Shown: positions 33,101-41,069 of the stretch, one piece after another
Layout of the letters: each line of letters begins with the position of its first letter
Numbering within the stretch: the stretch's first letter is position 1
Source of the DNA: Pseudonocardia halophobica
Lineage (GTDB): Bacteria > Actinomycetota > Actinomycetes > Mycobacteriales > Pseudonocardiaceae
Reading direction: 5' to 3'
Length of the DNA: 64,000 nt
NCBI RefSeq assembly: GCF_027922425.1
Contig: NZ_BSFQ01000004.1
Coordinates: forward strand, 70,464 to 134,463
Notes under the pieces: generated by a model
What the model was told of the DNA's origin: nothing
Seen by the model: the letters and a program-made list of their open reading frames with translations, nothing else
The model's database searches: none
Made by a program: the position numbers and the translations under genes

Positions 33101-34747
33101 CTCGGCCGGGACGTCGTCGTCGGCGAGAAGAGCGTGCTGGACATCGGCACGGCGATGGGCGACGGCGCCCAGCTGGGGCACGCCTCCTCGTTGCACCGCG
33201 GGCAGAGCGTCTCGGCGGGGCAGAGCTGGCACGGCTCGCCCGCGGAGCCGACCAGCACGGACTTCCGCGCGGTGTCACCGCTCCGGATCCGGGCGCTGCG
33301 CAAGGCCGGCTACGTGACGAGCCAGCTGGTCAAGCTGTTCGGGATCTACCTGCCGCTGGGCTTCGGCGGCCTGTTCATGCTGCTCACCGGGGTGCCGCGG
33401 TTCGCGGAGCTGCTGCAGCCCGGGGCGGCGGGGCACACCACCGCGCACTTCTACGTCAACGCGGTGATCGAGTCGGTCGTCCTGATGGTCGGCGGGCTGC
33501 TCGTCGGGCTGCTGGTGGTGTTCACGGTGCCGCGGATGCTGGCGCCGTTCGTCCGGCCCGACCGCCTGTACCCGTTGTACGGCTGGCGGTACTCGCTGCA
33601 CCGCACGATCACGCGCCTGACGAACGTGCGGCTGTTCGTCTACCTGTTCGGCGACAGCTCCTACATCGTCAGCTACCTGTACCTGCTGGGCTACGACCTG
33701 GGGAAGGTCGAGCAGACGGGCTCGAACTTCGGGTCGAACCTGGCCCAGGAGACGCCGTTCCTGACCTCGGTGGGGCGCGGCACCGTCGTCGCCGACGGGC
33801 TGTCGGTGGTCAACGCCGACTTCGGGAACACCTCGTTCCGCACCTCGCGGGTGGCGATCGGCGCGAACAACTTCCTGGGCAACAACATCGCCTACCCGAT
33901 CGGCGGCCGCACCGGCGACGACTGCCTGCTCGCCACCAAGGTCGCGGTGCCGATCGACGGGCCCGTCCGCCACGGCGTGGGGCTGCTCGGCTCGCCCGCC
34001 TTCGAGATCCCGCGCACCGTGCAGCGGGACCGGGTGCTGGAGATCGACGTCCGGGAGCGCCGCCGGCGGCTGCGCCGCAAGAACGGGCACAACCTGCGCA
34101 CCATCGGGTTGTTCCTGCTGGTCCGCTGGGGCCAGGTGCTCGGAACGCTGCTGCTGGCGCTGCTGGCGGTGGACCACTACCACGACTGGGGCCCGGCCGC
34201 GTTCGCCGTGCAGTCCGCCGCGACCCTGCTGTTCACGATCCTCTGGTTCGCGTTCTGGGAGCGGCTGGGGAACGGGTTCCGACGGCTGCGCCCGCAGTCG
34301 TGCTCGATCTACGACGTGCGCTTCTGGCGCCACGAGCGGTACTGGAAGCTGATGGTGCCGCCGCTGGACCGGCTGCTGGCCGGCACGCCGTACAAGAACC
34401 TGCTGATGCGCCTGGTCGGCACGAAGGTCGGCCGGCGGGTGTTCGACGACGGCGGCGCCGTCCTCGAGCGCAGCCTGACCAGCATCGGCGACGACTGCAC
34501 GCTGAACTTCGGCAGCATCATCCAGTGCCACTCGCAGGAGGACGGCGCCTTCAAGTCCGACCACATCGCGATCGGGTCGGGCGTGACACTGGGGGTCGGC
34601 GCCTTCGTGCACTACGGCGTGACCCTGGGGGACGCCGTCGAGATCGCCCCCGACTCGTTCGTCATGAAGGGCGAGGAGATCCCGGCCGGGGCGCGGTGGG
34701 GCGGCAATCCGGCGCGCGAGCTCCCGGCGGTGCCGACAACCGTGTAA
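30107..34747 (+). CDS. Pls/PosA-family membrane NRPS with degenerate adenylation domain
   Basis: A 1,546-residue protein with the layout of epsilon-poly-lysine synthetase-like enzymes: adenylation-like domain (about 45-550), Pro/Ala/Glu linker with VLTLDQIL twice (about 596 and 612), two carrier domains (Ser689 and Ser774 in LGADSMVMTRF), then membrane helices interleaved with three hexapeptide-repeat domains (about 965-1045, 1205-1305, 1430-1540). In functional relatives the adenylation core motifs are TSGSTG-x-PKG, YGPTE, YRTGD, GRxDxQVKIRG and a late Lys. Here the first is VADDSG-x-SEG (near 208), the second YVPPGA (near 342), the hinge GRIALQVVVGG (near 446), and the last Lys is Arg (near 534); only YRTGDLGR remains intact. 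The frame is open throughout. It may be a non-activating scaffold, or be loaded by another enzyme. GGGGGA sits five bases before the ATG. Confidence 0.85.
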   Translation: MSITRSGTQPGEHGPPSPGRPDVPLSELVVVDRHEAQGWRVRRNERLDSVFEERCDWIREYGRAGQLAVDAPGASLTYDELDARANRLARYLRLHGAGAGDRVALLFDERVEAYVALLAVLKIGATCVPLDPDAPADRLAFVVADTSARIVLSRSHLRGRVAGPEALRTGGAAVLAVDEAAALIAEMSPQRLQPAERGGLGDRPAYVVHVADDSGWSEGVAIDHRAICNAVRIASETFGIRGHRLYQGRALSSGGGIEEVWMAWAAGATLVPAPDGPALRGPALHTELDERRVTALCTTPALLSTLERDLPRLRFLLVSGEPCPPGLVARWHRPGRRLLTAYVPPGATVTAAWAEAHPNRPVTVGTPLPTYAAVVLDPEFPLALPHGETGEIGVAGLGLACGYLDSGDAFVDDFLGIPGNPSGRIYRTGDLGRVDAGGEIEYRGRIALQVVVGGERIDLTAIESVMLAVAGVASAVVVAHGAGPEGTELTGYYTCRSDRPADEQELRIRLRDRLAASHVPGRLERLASLPLTADGRVDRAALPGLPAPRSGTEMAVLRAENARLQEQIEELRPHTEPQTEPPAEPRSEPRPGPLPDVLTLDQILRPAAPPAPEVLTLDQILAAPAPAAPAPAAPAPTPAPVPAPTAAPAPAAPSHAGLAAALAGVLAEVLAVEHVPVDLDVFDDLGADSMVMTRFCARLRTREDLPSVSIKDVYAHPTIAGLATAFAGATPAPAAAPADGASVVAGLAQVLAEVLAVDQVPVDRNVFDDLGADSMVMTRFCARLRSREDLPSISIRDVYANPTIAGMAAAAAPASVQAPPQAPVAPVRHSTVGYLLTGFLQLASFLLYVTGLGYVMDRAYVWILGSTGLLDIYVRSATAGAAAFLAMCVLPVAAKWVLIGRWKEGEVPVWSLRYFRFWLVRVLTRANPLVLVMVGSPLYTLYLRALGAKVGKNVAIFTKQLPVATDLLTIGSGTVIRKDAVLLGYRAHAGKIQTGRVTLGRDVVVGEKSVLDIGTAMGDGAQLGHASSLHRGQSVSAGQSWHGSPAEPTSTDFRAVSPLRIRALRKAGYVTSQLVKLFGIYLPLGFGGLFMLLTGVPRFAELLQPGAAGHTTAHFYVNAVIESVVLMVGGLLVGLLVVFTVPRMLAPFVRPDRLYPLYGWRYSLHRTITRLTNVRLFVYLFGDSSYIVSYLYLLGYDLGKVEQTGSNFGSNLAQETPFLTSVGRGTVVADGLSVVNADFGNTSFRTSRVAIGANNFLGNNIAYPIGGRTGDDCLLATKVAVPIDGPVRHGVGLLGSPAFEIPRTVQRDRVLEIDVRERRRRLRRKNGHNLRTIGLFLLVRWGQVLGTLLLALLAVDHYHDWGPAAFAVQSAATLLFTILWFAFWERLGNGFRRLRPQSCSIYDVRFWRHERYWKLMVPPLDRLLAGTPYKNLLMRLVGTKVGRRVFDDGGAVLERSLTSIGDDCTLNFGSIIQCHSQEDGAFKSDHIAIGSGVTLGVGAFVHYGVTLGDAVEIAPDSFVMKGEEIPAGARWGGNPARELPAVPTTV

Positions 34748-34781
34748 CACAGCGAGCGACTACTCCGATACGCAGCGTGAC

Positions 34782-34814
34782 GGGCCGGCGGCGACGCCCC
34801 CCGGCCGCCGGCCC
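34782..34814 (+). terminator. Hairpin after the Pls/PosA gene
   Basis: GGGCCGGCGGC at 34782-34792 pairs exactly with 34804-34814 (11 bp, 11-nt loop), 35 bp after the stop. No T-run. Confidence 0.55.
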
Positions 34815-34873
34815 CGTCTCCGGTCCGTCCCGGCCCGGTCCGTTGCTGCAGGAGGCGATCGCCCATCACCGAC

Positions 34874-35212
34874 ATGACGAATCCCCAGGGGTGCCGGCTC
34901 GAGATCGAGGTGGGGGAGCGGACCCTCGTCCGCCTCTCCGGTGAGCTCGACGCACCCGACACCCGCAGCGCCCGGAAGCTGCTGACGGCCTACATCCGGG
35001 CCGGCACCACGATCGTCGTCGATCTCGCGGGGGTGACCCGGGTCGACCCGAGCGGCCTCGCCGCGCTGGTCGACCTCCACGAGCTGGCCCGCCAGCAGGA
35101 CTCCCGGCTGGTCGTCGTGACCGGCGAGGGGGGCGGGCCGGCGCACCGGGCGCTGGAGGCGGCCGGTCTGACCGGCACGGTGGACGTCCGGCAGGTCCTC
35201 ATGGACGGATGA
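34874..35212 (+). CDS. STAS-domain anti-anti-sigma factor
   Basis: A 112-residue single STAS domain of the SpoIIAA/RsbV type. The strand-helix core ends with VVDLAGVTRVDPSGLAALVD, in which Ser60 stands at the position phosphorylated by anti-sigma kinases (normally D-S-S-G). The first strand, ERTLVRLSGELDAPDTRSAR, also fits. No kinase or sigma gene lies next to it, so its partner is encoded elsewhere. Two hairpins separate it from cbiO. Confidence 0.85.
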   Translation: MTNPQGCRLEIEVGERTLVRLSGELDAPDTRSARKLLTAYIRAGTTIVVDLAGVTRVDPSGLAALVDLHELARQQDSRLVVVTGEGGGPAHRALEAAGLTGTVDVRQVLMDG

Positions 35213-35216
35213 GACT

Positions 35217-35289
35217 CCCGTGGTCCCGGCGGTGTGGACCACGGGGACTGCGGTCCGAACCAGCCCGGTCGCCGACGAGGCGACCGGGC
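35217..35289. terminator. Double hairpin between convergent STAS and cbiO genes
   Basis: First stem CCCGTGGTCC at 35217-35226 with complement 35236-35245; second stem GCCCGGTCGCC at 35263-35273 with complement 35279-35289 and a 5-nt loop. Both are perfect and lie in the convergent gap. Likely terminates the forward transcript and perhaps the reverse one. Confidence 0.7.
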
Positions 35290-35457
35290 CCGGAGCCGGA
35301 CGGGGGGCGCCCCGGTCGTGCTCCGCCACGGGGACCGCCGGCCTCGGCCGGGCGGCCCCGTGAGCCGACCGTCCCGTGTCCGCGTGGTCGCCAGCAGGGC
35401 CCAACGGCCCGGCGGGCGGGGACGACAGGCCCCTCCGCCCGGGCCCAGGTCCGCTGC

Positions 35458-36330
35458 TCAGGGCTCCGTCCGGCCCACGGGGACGGTCAGCTCCCCGAGC
35501 TCCCCGAGCGCGGCGTACAGCTCGGCGGGGGTGCGCGGGTGCGCCGCGGAGCCCAGGGCCCGCAGGAGCCGGTGGACGCCCGGCGCCCAGGCCGGGCCCA
35601 GCCGCGCGGACCGCAGCAGCTCGGCGTCGCCGAGCACCTCGTCGACCGGGGCCACCCGCACCCGGCCGTCGGACACGACGGCGACCTCGTCGGCCCACCG
35701 GTGGGCGAGGTCGACGTCGTGGGTGGAGAGGACGACGGTCGTCCCGGCGCGGTGCAGCTCGTCGAGCGTGGCGAGCAGCTCCTCGACGCCGGCCGGGTCC
35801 AGTCCTGCCGTCGGCTCGTCGAGCACCAGGAGCCGCGGGCGCATCGCAACCGCGCCGGCGATCGCGGTGCGCTTCTTCTGCCCGAAGGACAGCAGGTGGG
35901 TGGGGCGGTCGGCGAGGTCGGCGATGCCCAACGCCGCCAGCGCCGCCTCGACGCGGACGGTGACCTCGGCGGGGGACAGGCCTTGGTTGAGCGGGCCGAA
36001 CGACACGTCCTGCGCGACGTCGGCGGCGAAGAGCTGGTCATCGGGGTCCTGCAGGACCAGCTGGACCTGCTCGCGCAGCCGGGTCAGGCCGCGCCGGTCG
36101 CGGCGGACCGGTTCACCGTCGAGCAGCACCCGGCCCCCGCCCGGCTCGAGCAGCCCGAGCAGGAGCCGGAACAGGGTCGTCTTGCCGCCGCCGTTGGGGC
36201 CGAGCACAGCGAGGCGGCTGCCCTCGTGCAGTGCCAGGGTGGCGCCGGTGAGCACCGGCCGCGCGGGGTCGTAGGCGAAGACCAGGCCGTCGGCCTGCAG
36301 GATCGGGCCTGCGGGAGTCACCGGGCTCAC
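35458..36330 (-). CDS. cbiO: Cobalt ECF transporter ATPase CbiO
   Basis: A 290-residue ABC ATPase, the energy subunit of a cobalt/nickel importer. Walker A is GPNGGGKTT, the Q-loop LVLQDPDDQLFAADVAQDVS carries the CbiO-type DxDDQ segment, the signature is LSFGQKKRTAIAGA, and Walker B is LLVLDEPTAGLD with the switch His in STHD. A 65-residue C-terminal extension follows. GTG 36330 overlaps the cbiQ stop (GTGA). Last gene of cbiMNQO. Confidence 0.93.
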   Translation of the reverse strand: MSPVTPAGPILQADGLVFAYDPARPVLTGATLALHEGSRLAVLGPNGGGKTTLFRLLLGLLEPGGGRVLLDGEPVRRDRRGLTRLREQVQLVLQDPDDQLFAADVAQDVSFGPLNQGLSPAEVTVRVEAALAALGIADLADRPTHLLSFGQKKRTAIAGAVAMRPRLLVLDEPTAGLDPAGVEELLATLDELHRAGTTVVLSTHDVDLAHRWADEVAVVSDGRVRVAPVDEVLGDAELLRSARLGPAWAPGVHRLLRALGSAAHPRTPAELYAALGELGELTVPVGRTEP

Positions 36331-37067
36331 CGCGGGGCCAGCAGCAACGTGGCCGCGACGACGGCGGCGAGCAGCAGGCACGTCGCCGCGACGAAGGCGG
36401 GGGAGAGCTCCCGCGCCGCGACCTGGACGCGCAGCGAACCGGTGTACCCGCGGGAGGCCAGCCCCTGCTCCAGCCGCCGGGCCCGGTCGAAGGCGCGCAC
36501 GAACACCGCCGCCCCCTGCCCGCTCAGCGAGCGGTAGGAGGTCCGCCAGGTGCGGAAGCCGAGCCGGCCCGCCTGGGCGTCGCGGACCGCCCGCAGCGAC
36601 TCCAGCAGCAGGAACAGGAAGCGGTAGGTCAGCGCGGCGACCTCGGTGACCGCCGGCGGCACGCCGAGCCGGTTCAGCCGGGGCAGCAGGTCGGCGAGCG
36701 GGGTCGTGGCGGCGAACAGCAGCAGGCACAGCAGGGCGGCGGTCGCGCGACCGGCCAGCTGCGCCGCCTGCGGGAGCCCGGCGGGCTCCCACCGCAGCCA
36801 CGGGTCCCCGCCGACCGCGACCAGCAGCGGCAGCATCCCGGTGACGACGAACCCGAGCGGTACCCGGACCGCCCGCCACAGCGCGCGGGGCGGCAGCCCG
36901 GCCGGCCCGAGGACCAGCACCAGGGCCACCCCGCCGGTGATCGCCGCGCCCGGCCAGGTGGGCAGCACGAGGGTCAGGACCAGCAGGCCGAGCGAGAGCA
37001 GCGCCTTCTCCCCGGGGTGCCGGGGCCGCCAGCGGTTCGTGTAGGCCGCCGCGTCGAGCGGCAGCAT
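36327..37067 (-). CDS. cbiQ: Cobalt ECF transporter membrane subunit CbiQ
   Basis: A 246-residue T-component with about six helices (ALLSLGLLVLTLVLPTWPGA, AAITGGVALVLVLGPAG and others). The cytoplasmic coupling region contains RSLSGQGAAVFVRAFDRARR and LEQGLASRGYTG, matching the two A-R-G-type motifs that contact the ATPases. ATG 37067 shares one base with the cbiN stop (TGATG). Together with CbiO it powers uptake by CbiMN. Confidence 0.92.
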   Translation of the reverse strand: MLPLDAAAYTNRWRPRHPGEKALLSLGLLVLTLVLPTWPGAAITGGVALVLVLGPAGLPPRALWRAVRVPLGFVVTGMLPLLVAVGGDPWLRWEPAGLPQAAQLAGRATAALLCLLLFAATTPLADLLPRLNRLGVPPAVTEVAALTYRFLFLLLESLRAVRDAQAGRLGFRTWRTSYRSLSGQGAAVFVRAFDRARRLEQGLASRGYTGSLRVQVAARELSPAFVAATCLLLAAVVAATLLLAPR

Positions 37068-37384
37068 CAGGCGGAGTCCTCGGGACGCTGCACGGACGGG
37101 CCGCGGCCGAGCCGGCGCCTGGTGCGGGCCACGCCGAAGTAGTAGCCGAGCACGCCGGCGCCGATCGCGGCCTGCAGGGCGAACAGCCCGGACTCGATCT
37201 CGCCCGACGGGGGCTCGTAGATCGAGGTGAACCAGGGCTCGTAGTCGGGGTGGGACTCGGTGACGGCTTGTTCCGCGAGGCCGTCCGAACCCCCGAACTC
37301 ACCCTGCACGAACAGCACCGGGATCGCGGCGAGCGCCACGACGGCCAGCACCAGCAGCCAGTCGACCAGCGTGGAGCGCTTCAC
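37067..37384 (-). CDS. cbiN: Cobalt transport protein CbiN
   Basis: A 105-residue protein with two membrane helices ([17 protein letters not shown] and [16 protein letters not shown]) around an external loop. The loop has the family signature [10 protein letters not shown] and [20 protein letters not shown]. CbiN tightens cobalt loading of CbiM and marks the system as cobalt-type rather than nickel CbiK/NikN types. GTG 37384 overlaps the cbiM stop (GTGA). Confidence 0.93.
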   Translation of the reverse strand: MKRSTLVDWLLVLAVVALAAIPVLFVQGEFGGSDGLAEQAVTESHPDYEPWFTSIYEPPSGEIESGLFALQAAIGAGVLGYYFGVARTRRRLGRGPSVQRPEDSA

Positions 37385-38094
37385 GCGCCGACCTCCTTCG
37401 CCGTGGACTCCCCGGTGGCGGACGGGGCGGGCGGGGTGGGCAGCACCCCGAGGCGGCGCAGCTCGTCCGGGCTGACCCGGACCAGCAGCCGCACCACGAG
37501 CAGGGTCAGCAGGCCCTCGCTCACGGCGAGCGGGATCTGCGTGATCGCGAAGATCGAGCCGAACTTCAGCATCGCGCCGCCGACGCCGGACGCGGCGTCG
37601 GGGAAGGCGAGGGCGAGCTGCACGCTGGTCACGCAGTAGGTCGCGAGGTCGCCCAGCGCCGCGGCGAGGAACACGCCGACCCCGAGGCCGCCGCCCGCGC
37701 GCCGGACCAGCCGGTACGTCCCGTAGGCCACCCACGGCCCGACGACCGCCATGGAGAAGACGTTCGCCCCGAGCGTCGTGAGCCCGCCGTGGGCGAGCAG
37801 GACCGCCTGGAAGAACAGCACGATCGTCCCGAGCAACGCCATCACGGGTGGTCGGAACAGCACCGCCCCCAGGCCGGTGCCCGTCGGGTGCGAGCAGGAC
37901 CCCGTCACCGAGGGGATCTTCAGCGCCGAGAGCACGAAGCTGAACGCGCCCGCCGCGCCGAGCAGCAGCTTCGAGTCCGGATCCGTCCGGACCTGGTGCA
38001 CGACCGCCCGCGCACCGTGCACCACGAACGGGGCGGAGGCGACGGCCCACGCCGCGGCGTGCAGGGGTGGGAGATAACCCTCGGCGATGTGCAC
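37381..38094 (-). CDS. cbiM: Cobalt ECF transporter substrate component CbiM
   Basis: A 237-residue integral membrane S-component. The mature metal site is the extreme N-terminus MHIAEGYLP, where His2 and the amino terminus bind cobalt. Another conserved ligand region is [15 protein letters not shown]. Six to seven helices follow. The Pro/Ala/Thr/Ser-rich tail is not conserved. GGAAGGAG precedes the ATG. First gene of cbiMNQO behind a strong promoter and operator. No cobalamin biosynthesis genes are in the window. Confidence 0.94.
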   Translation of the reverse strand: MHIAEGYLPPLHAAAWAVASAPFVVHGARAVVHQVRTDPDSKLLLGAAGAFSFVLSALKIPSVTGSCSHPTGTGLGAVLFRPPVMALLGTIVLFFQAVLLAHGGLTTLGANVFSMAVVGPWVAYGTYRLVRRAGGGLGVGVFLAAALGDLATYCVTSVQLALAFPDAASGVGGAMLKFGSIFAITQIPLAVSEGLLTLLVVRLLVRVSPDELRRLGVLPTPPAPSATGESTAKEVGA

Positions 38095-38130
38095 GACCCG
38101 CTCCTTCCGGACGCTTCCGCGGACCGTGGG

Positions 38131-38180
38131 ACCGTAAGGTTCCGCTCTGGATCAGGTCAACGGTTGAACACTCCTTCAAC
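38131..38180 (-). promoter_or_regulatory. Promoter and palindromic operator of cbiMNQO
   Basis: On the reverse strand: operator GTTGAAGGAGTGTTCAAC (38180-38163, arms GTTGAA and TTCAAC around 6 bp), then -35 TTGACC (38160-38155), an 18-bp spacer and -10 TACGGT (38136-38131), about 37 bp before ATG 38094. The operator abuts the -35 box. The palindrome resembles sites of ArsR/SmtB-type metal sensors; identity of the regulator is inferred. I see no cobalamin riboswitch. Confidence 0.65.
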
Positions 38181-38399
38181 TGTGGGTCGGATCACCGCCC
38201 CGTCGTCGTGCTCCGCGGCCGGCTGAGCAGCCGGCGGGGGCCGCCCACCCCCACACGTGTTTCGTTTCTCCGGCGTCCGGAGGGAAGGCGTAACTAGTCG
38301 AGGAGCGCGTCGTTGCGGGGGTACCGGTCCGGCGACCGAGGCTCCGCGCATCGAGGCGCGGGCGGCGCGCCGGCGGTGGAGGTGCGAGGTGAACCCCAC

Positions 38400-40904
38400 G
38401 TGATTCGGCGGAAGCGGACCGGGATCGCGGTCCTCGTGTCCGGTGCGCTCGCCGCCGGGGCGCTGGTCGCCGGCCCGGCGCTCGCGGCCGACGGCCCGGC
38501 CCCGGACACGGCCGGCCCGGACCTGCTGCGCGCTCCGGCGGTGGACGCGCCGCAGCTGCAGAACACCGGGATCTGGCACGCCGACCCGATCGGCGTGTGC
38601 ATGACCAGCGCCTACCGGCACGGCGAGTACGTCCACCAGGGCTGCGTCTACGACGACGAGGGCGGCGGCACGCAGTGGCGCTGGCCCGACGACACCCTGC
38701 TGCGCGCGTACACCTACCCCGAGGACCCGGCGTACCGGCGCAACGCGGCGGACATCGTCGAGCTGCGGGTCAAGCCCGAGGGCGACGCCACCGCCTTCCG
38801 GTTCACGATGAACACGATGACCGACCCCGGGCTCCTGGGTCTGACCCTCGCCCTCGGCGACTCGGACACCCCGCGCGCGGCGCCGCACGGCGCCAACACG
38901 GTGATGCCGGCGGACCGGTTCGTGACGGTGCACGGCACGGAGGGCGACGTCGTCGACGCGGCCACCGGCGAGGAGCTCGCCGCGCCCGAGGTCGCGGTGG
39001 ACGCCGAGCGCCGGCAGGTCGAGGTGCGGGTGCCGCACTCGGCCTGGGACCCGGCGGGTCCCGAGCGGGTGGCCGCGGCGGCCGGGCTCTGGGACGAGGC
39101 GGGCGAGGCCTACCTGGTCCCGCAGCTCACCGCGGACGAGACGCACCCCGGTGGCGCGATCGCGGGCGACCCCACGCCGTCGGCCTTCTTCGACAGCGCC
39201 TTCCGGTTCGACGAGCCCTTCGAGGCGCCGTACCGGGACAACGACCAGAAGCGCGCGATCGCCGCGGGCGATCTGTCGCCGTTCTCCGCCGAGGTCGACT
39301 TCGGGAAGCTCGCCGACGGCGTCGACGACGAGTCCGGCGTCCCGACCAGCGGCTACCAGACGCGGATCTTCGCCTCGCACTTCGAGAAGGCGCAGGGGCG
39401 GCGGCTGCCGAGCGACCCGGGCGGCCCGCCGCCGGGCTCCGGGACGCAGCAGGGCGGCATCCAGACCGGCACCGGCGAGGGCAGCGAGGGCCGGCCGAGC
39501 CTGGCCTTCGGCTGGCCGTGCCGGGACGACTGCGTCCCCGACCTGCCGGGCCGGCTGCAGCGCTACACGGTGTTCGTGCCGGAGGCCCCGGCGCCGGAGC
39601 ACGGCTATGCGTCGCTCGTCTGGACCAACGGCTACGCGCTGCGGCCCGGGGACGACGTCGCCGGCGACCGCGACCTGTACCGGCAGTTCGCCGAGCGGCC
39701 GGGCAACCCGACGATGGTGATCGACGTCGACGCCCGCGGGCAGGACGAGTGGGGCTACGGCGAGTCCGGCGCGGCGGTGTTCGAGGCGATCGCCGACGCC
39801 CGCCGGCACTACGACCTCGACACGGAGCGGACCGCGATGGGCGGCTTCTCGTCGGGCGCCTACATGGCCAACAAGCTGTCGCTGACCTTCCCGGACGTGT
39901 TCAACAGAGCCTTCATCTGCGACGGGCTCAACGTGGCGCCGTCGTTCCCCGGCCTCAACGGCGTGGCCGACCAGGTGGGGGACACGGCCGGCGCGGACAC
40001 GCTGACGGTGCACGAGCCGGGCTCGAAGCTGTCCGTGCTGCTGCCGAGCCGGCGCAACCAGCCGGTGATGGAGTGGGCAGGGGTCAACGACGACTTCATC
40101 CCCTACAACATCACCCGCGAGCGCGCCGACGCCTACGCCGCCGGGGACTACGACTACGAGTTCTACAGCTGGGTCGGGCTCGCCGCCGAGCACCTCGTGA
40201 TGTGCAAGAACGGCATGTGGGACAAGGCGACCGGGTGGATGGGCGACGCGCCGCGCGCCGTCGACCCGCACCACGTGACCTTCGTGCGCAACCCGCTGAT
40301 GGACGACCCGGAGTCCGGGCTCGTGGCGGACAAGGCCTACTGGCTCTCGGACATCGCGACCCGCGGGCCCGAGCTGGGCACGATCGACGTCGTGTCCCGC
40401 GGGAAGGGCGTGACCGACGCGGCGCCGCCCGCGCCGGGTCGCGAGCTCGGGGTGGGGGACGGGACGTTCTCGCCGGTCAACCCGTACCTGCGCGAGTTCC
40501 GGCACCTCGACCCGGCGGCCGAGGCGCCGGCGGAGGACGTGCTCGACGTCCGGTCGGCCGGTGTCGGCGCGGTCACCGTCGACCCGGGGCGGGCCGGCGT
40601 GGACTGCGACGCGGACCTGAACGTGGCCACCGACGGGCCGCTGACGGTGACCCTGGCCGGCTGCGACCGCACGGAGTCGTTCGACGGCACCGACTCCGGC
40701 GGCCCGGCTCGGCCGGAGACCTACGCCCCGGCCGACCCGCTCGCCCCGGTCGGCAACCCGGCGGCCGGCGCGCCGCTGCCCGCGGAGGTCGGCAACGCCC
40801 CGCAGCTCCCGCTGCAGGACCTGCCGCCGCTGCGGTTCCCGCCGAACCAGCCCGGCCAGGATCCGCGGCCGGGTGACGGGGCGCAGGAGGAACCGCGGGC
40901 GTGA
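38400..40904 (+). CDS. Large secreted alpha/beta-hydrolase (esterase/peptidase-like)
   Basis: An 834-residue exported protein. A basic start and hydrophobic core (IRRKRTGIAVLVSGALAAGA, then LVAGPALA-A) form a Sec signal peptide cut near residue 31. GTG 38400 is set by GAGGTGA seven bases upstream. The first 330 residues are beta-rich and resemble carbohydrate-binding/DOMON-like regions (VELRVKPEGDATAFRFTMNT). The hydrolase part has the nucleophile in MGGFSSGAYMAN (Ser484) and a probable catalytic His598 in LAAEHLVM. It resembles polyhydroxyalkanoate depolymerase or prolyl-oligopeptidase-type folds, but the substrate cannot be named. A Pro-rich tail ends the protein. No cell-wall anchor motif. 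Divergent from cbiM but not functionally linked. Confidence 0.75.
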   Translation: MIRRKRTGIAVLVSGALAAGALVAGPALAADGPAPDTAGPDLLRAPAVDAPQLQNTGIWHADPIGVCMTSAYRHGEYVHQGCVYDDEGGGTQWRWPDDTLLRAYTYPEDPAYRRNAADIVELRVKPEGDATAFRFTMNTMTDPGLLGLTLALGDSDTPRAAPHGANTVMPADRFVTVHGTEGDVVDAATGEELAAPEVAVDAERRQVEVRVPHSAWDPAGPERVAAAAGLWDEAGEAYLVPQLTADETHPGGAIAGDPTPSAFFDSAFRFDEPFEAPYRDNDQKRAIAAGDLSPFSAEVDFGKLADGVDDESGVPTSGYQTRIFASHFEKAQGRRLPSDPGGPPPGSGTQQGGIQTGTGEGSEGRPSLAFGWPCRDDCVPDLPGRLQRYTVFVPEAPAPEHGYASLVWTNGYALRPGDDVAGDRDLYRQFAERPGNPTMVIDVDARGQDEWGYGESGAAVFEAIADARRHYDLDTERTAMGGFSSGAYMANKLSLTFPDVFNRAFICDGLNVAPSFPGLNGVADQVGDTAGADTLTVHEPGSKLSVLLPSRRNQPVMEWAGVNDDFIPYNITRERADAYAAGDYDYEFYSWVGLAAEHLVMCKNGMWDKATGWMGDAPRAVDPHHVTFVRNPLMDDPESGLVADKAYWLSDIATRGPELGTIDVVSRGKGVTDAAPPAPGRELGVGDGTFSPVNPYLREFRHLDPAAEAPAEDVLDVRSAGVGAVTVDPGRAGVDCDADLNVATDGPLTVTLAGCDRTESFDGTDSGGPARPETYAPADPLAPVGNPAAGAPLPAEVGNAPQLPLQDLPPLRFPPNQPGQDPRPGDGAQEEPRA

Positions 40905-40923
40905 CCGCCTGACCCCGCACGAC

Positions 40924-40954
40924 GCCCTCGCCCGCGGCTCCCGCGGGCGAGGGC
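40924..40954. terminator. Strong bidirectional hairpin
   Basis: GCCCTCGCCCGCGG at 40924-40937 pairs perfectly with 40941-40954 (14 bp, 3-nt loop). It sits between the convergent hydrolase and esterase genes. Confidence 0.75.
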
Positions 40955-41069
40955 GCATGTGTTGTGTGTTGCTGTGCGGTGCCGGTCGTCGTCGACCCGT
41001 TGCCTGCGAGGCGGGCGCCGCGGAGGGGCCCGCCCCGTGGCCCCGGCCCGATGATCTCCGGCCCGCCGC

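Noticed and set aside
29645..33232. Reverse-strand 1,195-codon reading frame opposite the Pls/PosA gene
   Set aside because: Composition is that of an antisense shadow, and the forward frame has recognisable domains throughout.
38095..38400. Cobalamin riboswitch upstream of cbiM
   Set aside because: I find no conserved core of a cobalamin riboswitch (no GCCACTG-like B12 box) on the reverse strand; the promoter and palindrome explain the region better.
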